Below, in pieces: positions 8,247-12,230 of a DNA stretch of 12,230 bases. Below the pieces are notes generated by a model that saw only the letters and a program-made list of their open reading frames with translations, was not told where the DNA came from and did no database searches. Positions within the stretch are counted from its first letter, which is position 1, and every line of letters begins with the position of its first letter. Made by a program: the position numbers and the translations under genes. Where the stretch lies: NCBI GenBank assembly GCA_946885335.1, contig CAMPGG010000081.1, positions 1-12,230 on the forward strand. Reading direction: 5' to 3'. The stretch comes from an uncultured Chitinophagaceae bacterium (GTDB lineage Bacteria; Bacteroidota; Bacteroidia; Chitinophagales; Chitinophagaceae).

Positions 8247-8269
8247 TACATTTTCGACTTGTAAATGTA
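8247..8269. promoter_or_regulatory. Inverted repeat near the kup start
   Basis: TACATTT (8247-8253) and AAATGTA (8263-8269) form a perfect 7-bp inverted repeat with a 9-base spacer, 19 bases upstream of the kup ATG. Position and symmetry fit an operator or a leader hairpin of kup. No protein is assigned. On the minus strand TATACTTG, one mismatch from the Bacteroidota -7 consensus TAnnTTTG, overlaps its inner edge. Confidence 0.35.
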
Positions 8270-8303
8270 ATTGCAGTTGTAACCCTTTAGATATAACGCG
8301 AAG

Positions 8304-8325
8304 AAATCTTTATAAAATCTTTACA
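8304..8325. promoter_or_regulatory. Candidate KdpE-type binding site (11-bp periodic direct repeat)
   Basis: AAATCTTTA occurs twice, at 8304-8312 and 8315-8323, giving an exact 11-bp period. OmpR/PhoB-family regulators bind such head-to-tail repeats as tandem dimers. The core TTTATA (8309-8314), five bases, TTTACA (8320-8325) matches the half-sites and spacing of the E. coli kdpFABC operator as recalled from memory. The repeat ends 23 bases before the kinase ATG and is centred about 88 bases upstream of the kup ATG. It could therefore serve autoregulation, kup activation or both. That the response regulator encoded at 9410 binds here is inference. Confidence 0.55.
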
Positions 8326-8348
8326 TCCTTTTAATCACCTTCACATCT

Positions 8349-9413
8349 ATGAATAAGTTACTGTTCAATACAGTGGGAAGAGGGGGACAGTATATTTACA
8401 GTTTTGTAATCATCATTGCTGTAGCCGCAATATGCTTTGGACTTTCCGGGTTAATGGGTTACAGGGTTGTTGCATTTATTCTATTACTCACTGTTTCTTT
8501 ACTGGCGCTTATATTCGACATTTTACCTGTCTTGATGGCTGCGACTTTAAGTGCATTTATCTGGGATTTCTTTTTTATTCCACCACGTTATACAATACAT
8601 GTAGATACAACCGAAGACTTATTCTTATTGATCATGTATTTTATTATTGCATTGATCAATGGGGTGCTTACATACAAGATCAGGCATATTGAAAAAGCTT
8701 TGCAGCTGAAAGAAGAACGTGCAAACAGTGTTAAACTATATAACACGATTTTGAATTCCTTATCTCACGAACTTCGTACACCTATAGCCGCTATTATTGC
8801 GGCTACAGATAACCTTCAGACAAACGACCGCATTTCTGATGGCGTAAAAAATGAATTAATAGATGAAATTTCGAGAGCATCGCTACGCTTAAATCAACAG
8901 GTTGAAAACCTGTTGAATATTTCAAGACTTGAATCCGGTCATATCAGGCCTAAAAATGATTGGTGCGATATCGTTGAATTGGTTTATGATGTAGTTAAAA
9001 GAGTAGAGGAAAATAATCCTTCCAGAAAAATACAAATCAGCATCAATCCTGATTTACCGCTTTGTTACATTGATAAAGGTATGGTAGACCAGGTCATTTA
9101 TAATCTGCTGAATAATGCTGCCATTCATACCAGCAATGATTGTAAAATTGAAATTTCCGTAGCCAGTCATGCAGATTTGTTGCATATCAATATTGAAGAT
9201 TCAGGTAAAGGATTTAATAATGCAGACAGCAGGGATGTATTTGAAAAATTTTCAAGAGTTAAAAGTGATCCTGATAAAACAAATTCAGGACTTGGACTTT
9301 CTATTGTTAAAGGCTTTACGGAAGCGATGGGTGGAAGCGTTGAACTTTTACAATCAAGGTCTCCAGGTGCAAAGTTTTCTATCACTCTCCCGGCTAAAAA
9401 TTTTAAAGCATGA
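8349..9413 (+). CDS. KdpD-like membrane sensor histidine kinase, short form
   Basis: A 354-residue histidine kinase resembling the C-terminal half of KdpD. Residues 14-110 form a DUF4118 domain with four membrane segments and the KdpD hallmark DFFFIPPRYT (73-82). Next come a short linker helix and the HisKA domain with phospho-acceptor H140 in SHELRTP. The ATPase domain has its N box at 252-257 (NLLNNA), G1 at 284-288 (DSGKG) and G2 at 313-317 (SGLGL), all intact. E. coli KdpD is about 894 aa. The roughly 400-residue cytosolic KdpD and Usp domains and the GAF region are absent here, and the ATG at 8349 follows a 121-base intergenic region with no extra in-frame coding. It is likely to sense K+ or turgor through the membrane domain (inference). 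Its stop overlaps the regulator start (ATGA), so the two are translationally coupled. Confidence 0.9.
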   Translation: MNKLLFNTVGRGGQYIYSFVIIIAVAAICFGLSGLMGYRVVAFILLLTVSLLALIFDILPVLMAATLSAFIWDFFFIPPRYTIHVDTTEDLFLLIMYFIIALINGVLTYKIRHIEKALQLKEERANSVKLYNTILNSLSHELRTPIAAIIAATDNLQTNDRISDGVKNELIDEISRASLRLNQQVENLLNISRLESGHIRPKNDWCDIVELVYDVVKRVEENNPSRKIQISINPDLPLCYIDKGMVDQVIYNLLNNAAIHTSNDCKIEISVASHADLLHINIEDSGKGFNNADSRDVFEKFSRVKSDPDKTNSGLGLSIVKGFTEAMGGSVELLQSRSPGAKFSITLPAKNFKA

Positions 9414-10099
9414 ACAAAGCCGAGATATTGATTATTGATGATGAACCACAAATAAGGAAACTGCTGGAAATTACCCTTCAAAGCAGTGGGTATATTCCAA
9501 GGTCCGCATCATCCGCAAAAGAAGGATTGATCATGGCAGGAAATCATCCACCGGAAATGATTTTGCTGGATATTGGTTTGCCAGATGAAAATGGACTGGT
9601 CGTATTACAAAAGTTAAGGCAATGGTATACAAATCCTGTTATCATTTTATCTGTTCAAAAACAGGAAGAAATTATTATCAAGGCACTGGATAGTGGCGCT
9701 AATGATTATTTATCAAAGCCATTTCGTACGGGTGAATTGTTAGCCCGCATCAGGTCCTCATTAAGAAATATTCAAAATGATGAAGGAGAAACAATTTTAC
9801 ACTTTGGTAGAGAACTGGAAATTGATTTGGTAGCACGGTTTGTGAAAAAAAACCAGGAGCAGGTCAGGCTTACTACAACAGAATATAACTTGTTAGCGTT
9901 GCTTGTAAAAAACGAAGGCAAAGTATTAACCCATCATTTTTTATTAAGAGCTATATGGGGTCCGGGGTATATTAACCAGTCGCAATACTTACGGGTATAC
10001 ATAGCGCAAATCCGGAAAAAAATAGAAAATGATCCGAATCGACCCACATATTTATTGACAGAGTCAGGTGTAGGTTATCGTTTTATAAGTTCTGCATAG
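9410..10099 (+). CDS. kdpE: KdpE-like OmpR-family response regulator
   Basis: A 229-residue response regulator and DNA-binding protein. The receiver domain (about 4-118) has the acidic pair D10-D11, phospho-acceptor D54 (LLDIGLP), S81 and K103 (LSKPF), all intact. A winged-helix domain follows (about 130-229) with TTTEYNLLALLV and a recognition region, GYINQSQYLRVYIAQIRKKIE, close to the KdpE pattern HSHYLRIYMGHLRQKLE, then GVGYRF. These make KdpE the nearest well-known relative. It should be phosphorylated by the upstream kinase, whose gene it overlaps by four bases (ATGA at 9410-9413). The likely targets are its own operon and kup through the 11-bp periodic repeat at 8304-8325. No kdpFABC genes lie in the window, so the name describes similarity and not a proven regulon. 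Confidence 0.92.
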   Translation: MNKAEILIIDDEPQIRKLLEITLQSSGYIPRSASSAKEGLIMAGNHPPEMILLDIGLPDENGLVVLQKLRQWYTNPVIILSVQKQEEIIIKALDSGANDYLSKPFRTGELLARIRSSLRNIQNDEGETILHFGRELEIDLVARFVKKNQEQVRLTTTEYNLLALLVKNEGKVLTHHFLLRAIWGPGYINQSQYLRVYIAQIRKKIENDPNRPTYLLTESGVGYRFISSA

Positions 10100-10152
10100 A
10101 AAATAAACTTGTGGAAAATGAACTTTACTTATGCCAGTTTAAATTATGCCTG

Positions 10153-10178
10153 TTTTATAAGAAAGTCTTTTTATAAAA
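10153..10178 (+). terminator. AT-rich hairpin after the two-component operon
   Basis: TTTTATAA (10153-10160) pairs with TTATAAAA (10171-10178); the stem continues inside as AAA/TTT past one bulged G (10161), leaving a 3-base loop, GTC. It lies 53 bases after the regulator stop codon and may end its transcript, though the stem has no G-C pair. Just before and overlapping it is a 12-bp direct repeat with one mismatch, TTATGCC(A/T)GTTT, at 10129 and 10144. Confidence 0.33.
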
Positions 10179-10304
10179 ATGACATACTAGAGCTAAACGA
10201 AAAAAATGATTGTATTTTAATATGCATTAATTTTATTGCCTGCTTACCCCCTGCAATACTGCATTCCAGCCCGGTTATTCAATCATCATTTTAAAACAAC
10301 ATCA

Positions 10305-11042
10305 ATGAAAAAGTCGCAATTAATCAACATGCTGTTTAGTGCAGCTATAATAACCTGTATGATTTCATGTGGCAGTAACGGGAATGACAACGATACTGAT
10401 ACCACAATGACAGATAATATTACTCCTGTAGAAACTACAGCGGTGAATACCATTGTAACAACTCCACAAAACATGATGATTGCTATGCATAAAGTGGCCG
10501 ATTTTGAAAAATGGAAAACGTCCTATGATGAACATGATTCAATGCGCCGGGTAAATGGAATACATAATTATGTCATTGGTCGTGGAGTAAAAGATCCCAA
10601 TATGGTAATGGTGGTGGTAAAATGTGATGATATGGCAAAGGGTAAAGCATTTGCCAATGATGCCAGCCTGAAAACAGCCATGCGCAAAGGAGGAGTAACA
10701 GGAACGCCTGTTTTTAAATTTGTGAACATGACTTTCCAGGACACTTCTTTTATTGGCCCGGAAGTGATGCGTGTTCAAACCAGCATAACCGTTAAAGACT
10801 GGAATACCTGGCAAACCAATTTTGAAGAAGGAAGAAAAACAGGAATGGATAATGGCCTGGCCCTTCGTGCTTATGGTCATGAAGATGGAAATGACAAAAA
10901 AGTCGTCATCGTTTCGGCTATCAGGGATTCTGCAAAGGCAAATGCCTGGTACCAGTCGGATGAATTGAAGAAAAGAAGAGAAGAAGGCGGTGTGGTCGGA
11001 GAACCCGAAAGATTTATGTTCCGTATTGCCGCCCGGTATTGA
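10305..11042 (+). CDS. Lipoprotein with two tandem alpha/beta domains, unknown function
   Basis: I do not recognise a named family. The 245-residue product starts with a type II signal peptide: basic MKKSQ, a hydrophobic core and MISC with lipidated C22, then an Asp/Thr/Asn-rich linker to about 55. The rest is an internal duplication. D66 and W70 match D165 and W169; LK122 matches LK221; GGV-x-G-x-P (129-135) matches the same motif at 228-234, all with a constant 99-residue offset and no gap. Each copy (about 57-148 and 155-245) has a strand, a helix with W, two strands, a D-x-x-K-x-x-A helix and a last strand, which resembles the dimeric alpha-beta barrel (ABM-like) fold; two copies could make one barrel in a single chain (inference). 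The frame extends back to 10236, but only the ATG at 10305 gives a signal peptide. It stands alone. Confidence 0.82.
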   Translation: MKKSQLINMLFSAAIITCMISCGSNGNDNDTDTTMTDNITPVETTAVNTIVTTPQNMMIAMHKVADFEKWKTSYDEHDSMRRVNGIHNYVIGRGVKDPNMVMVVVKCDDMAKGKAFANDASLKTAMRKGGVTGTPVFKFVNMTFQDTSFIGPEVMRVQTSITVKDWNTWQTNFEEGRKTGMDNGLALRAYGHEDGNDKKVVIVSAIRDSAKANAWYQSDELKKRREEGGVVGEPERFMFRIAARY

Positions 11043-11051
11043 TTAATAATT

Positions 11052-11120
11052 GTTAATGGTTAATTTTTAATTATTAATTTAATTGACGTGAGTATTGCAG
11101 TAATTAATTTAACCATTAAC
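11052..11120. repeat. 12-bp perfect inverted repeat between convergent genes
   Basis: GTTAATGGTTAA (11052-11063) and TTAACCATTAAC (11109-11120) are exact inverted copies around a 45-base AT-rich spacer, between the lipoprotein and pheS stop codons. GTTAATG-like units recur on the minus strand just outside the right arm (ATTAAC at 11129-11134). It may act as a bidirectional transcription stop or belong to a dispersed AT-rich repeat family. The long loop makes a simple intrinsic terminator less likely. Confidence 0.5.
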
Positions 11121-11155
11121 CATTTATCATTAACTATTATGCCGGTTACAAAAAG

Positions 11156-12199
11156 TTAAATAGCACTCGTAAACTGTTTCAGAAAGCGTACATCATTTTC
11201 GCTAAACAGGCGCAGGTCATTGACGCCGTATAATAACATGGCGGGCCGTTCGATGCCCATGCCGAATGCAAAGCCTGTATATTTATTGGGATCGATGCCG
11301 CAGTTTTGCAACACGTTCGGGTGTACCATGCCGCAACCCAAAATTTCTACCCAACCGGTTTGTTTACATACCCTGCATCCTTTGCCCCCGCATATAAAAC
11401 AACTGATGTCCATTTCGGCGCTGGGTTCTGTAAATGGAAAATAAGATGGGCGAAAACGAACCTTAACATCTTTGCCAAACATTTCCTGCACAAAAAAGTA
11501 CAGCGTTTGTTTCAGGTCGGCAAAGCTCACGGATTCATCGATATACAAACCTTCTACCTGGTGAAAAAAACAATGGGCCCGGGCACTGATGGTTTCGTTG
11601 CGGTAAACACGGCCGGGACAAATGATGCGGATGGGCAGCTTGCCTTTCTGCATTTCGCGGATCTGCACGTTGCTGGTATGCGTACGCAAAAGCCAGTCGG
11701 CGCTGCTTTCGCCTTCTGCGCGGTGAATATAAAAGGTATCCTGCATGTCTCGTGCCGGGTGATCTTCGGGCAGGTTCAACGCGGTAAAATTGTGAAAGTC
11801 ATCTTCAATTTCCGGTCCTTCGGCAATGGAAAAACCAAGCCGTTGAAAAATTGAAACAATGCGATTGCGTACCAGGCTGATGGGATGGCGGGTGCCGAGT
11901 GGAAGGGAATCACCTGGCAAGGTGAGATCAATACCTGCATCTTCTTGTGAGCTGGCTGCCGTGGCAGATTTAAAAGATTCATACTTGGCTTCTACAAACA
12001 ATTTGAACTCGTTCATTACCTGGCCGAATTCTTTTTTGCGTTCAACCGGTACGTTTTTCATTTCGGCCATCAGGCTTTTAACCTGTCCTTTCGTACCTAA
12101 CCATTTGATGCGGAATTGTTCCGCAGCCTGTGCATCGCTTACCGTTGTTGCTTCAATTTCTTTACGGTAAGCTTCAATCTGTTCCAGCAATTGTTCCAT
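11156..12199 (-). CDS. pheS: Phenylalanine--tRNA ligase alpha subunit
   Basis: The catalytic alpha subunit of the (alpha-beta)2 phenylalanyl-tRNA synthetase, which charges tRNA-Phe in the cytoplasm. Its 347 residues are the usual length. An N-terminal coiled coil (about 1-85) contacts tRNA. The class II core follows: HPISLVRNRIVSIFQRLGF, the DTFY block (QDTFYIH), motif 2 with RVYRNETISARAHCFFHQVEGLYID, the Phe-binding region FRPSYFPFTEPSAEMDI, and motif 3, GFAFGMGIERPAMLLYGVNDLR. A four-cysteine insert, C267-x2-C270-x4-C275-x2-C278, precedes TGWVEILGCGMVHPNVL; many Gram-positive and Bacteroidota PheS proteins have such a cluster, likely for zinc. The ATG at 12199 gives the standard N-terminus. 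No pheT is adjacent downstream, so the two subunits are separately encoded here. Confidence 0.97.
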   Translation of the reverse strand: MEQLLEQIEAYRKEIEATTVSDAQAAEQFRIKWLGTKGQVKSLMAEMKNVPVERKKEFGQVMNEFKLFVEAKYESFKSATAASSQEDAGIDLTLPGDSLPLGTRHPISLVRNRIVSIFQRLGFSIAEGPEIEDDFHNFTALNLPEDHPARDMQDTFYIHRAEGESSADWLLRTHTSNVQIREMQKGKLPIRIICPGRVYRNETISARAHCFFHQVEGLYIDESVSFADLKQTLYFFVQEMFGKDVKVRFRPSYFPFTEPSAEMDISCFICGGKGCRVCKQTGWVEILGCGMVHPNVLQNCGIDPNKYTGFAFGMGIERPAMLLYGVNDLRLFSENDVRFLKQFTSAI

Positions 12200-12230
12200 G
12201 GCGGCAAAGATAATAGTTCCGCATTTGCCT

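Noticed and set aside
10109..10294. 61-codon open frame between the response regulator and the lipoprotein
   Set aside because: It spans the AT-rich hairpin and direct repeat, looks like translated intergenic DNA and resembles no family.
10236..10304. Upstream in-frame start for the lipoprotein
   Set aside because: The extra 23 residues would bury the signal peptide and lipobox; the ATG at 10305 gives a textbook lipoprotein leader.
11390..11401. PheS four-cysteine cluster as a novelty
   Set aside because: Similar Cys clusters occur in PheS of many Firmicutes and Bacteroidota, so it is a normal family variant.
11306..11854. 182-codon frame antisense to pheS
   Set aside because: It is opposite the conserved class II core of pheS, with no recognisable domain; a shadow frame.

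Overview
The window looks like ordinary chromosomal DNA of a Bacteroidota bacterium, probably of the Chitinophagales type. This is inferred from the protein style (YwbE family, Cys-rich PheS, short M1 peptidase, cyclase-TolB-TPR fusion), from AT-rich intergenic DNA, and from the lack of a clear Shine-Dalgarno sequence before almost every start codon. No tRNA, rRNA, CRISPR array, transposase or phage gene was seen. Nine protein genes are well supported and one lipoprotein gene is of unknown function.

Left part (1-3500): a leftward gene encodes a soluble class III adenylate cyclase fused to a TolB-like domain and a TPR array. It diverges from a rightward pirin gene with all four metal ligands, which ends at a good intrinsic terminator. 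After a gene-free stretch comes a small leftward ywbE-family gene whose leader carries a GC-rich inverted repeat.

Centre (3585-8230): a secreted M1-type zinc aminopeptidase gene runs rightward. It converges on a leftward pair, kup (K+ uptake) followed 56 bases later by a ChaN-like haem-binding-fold protein gene.

Right of centre (8228-10100): divergent from kup, and 121 bases away, is a translationally coupled two-component system. Its sensor kinase is a short KdpD-like protein (DUF4118 membrane domain plus kinase core, without the large cytosolic KdpD/Usp N-terminus), and its response regulator is KdpE-like. The shared kup/kinase gap holds a perfect 9-bp direct repeat with an 11-bp period, the layout expected for an OmpR/PhoB-family regulator. 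Its core reads TTTATA-N5-TTTACA, which matches the E. coli KdpE site as I remember it. The simplest reading is a potassium-response module in which a KdpDE-type pair controls the constitutive-type transporter Kup, since no kdpFABC genes are in view. This is the most interesting part of the window.

Right end (10305-12230): a lipoprotein gene encodes two copies of an about 90-residue alpha/beta domain in an exact 99-residue register. It converges on leftward pheS across an AT-rich gap with a perfect 12-bp inverted repeat.
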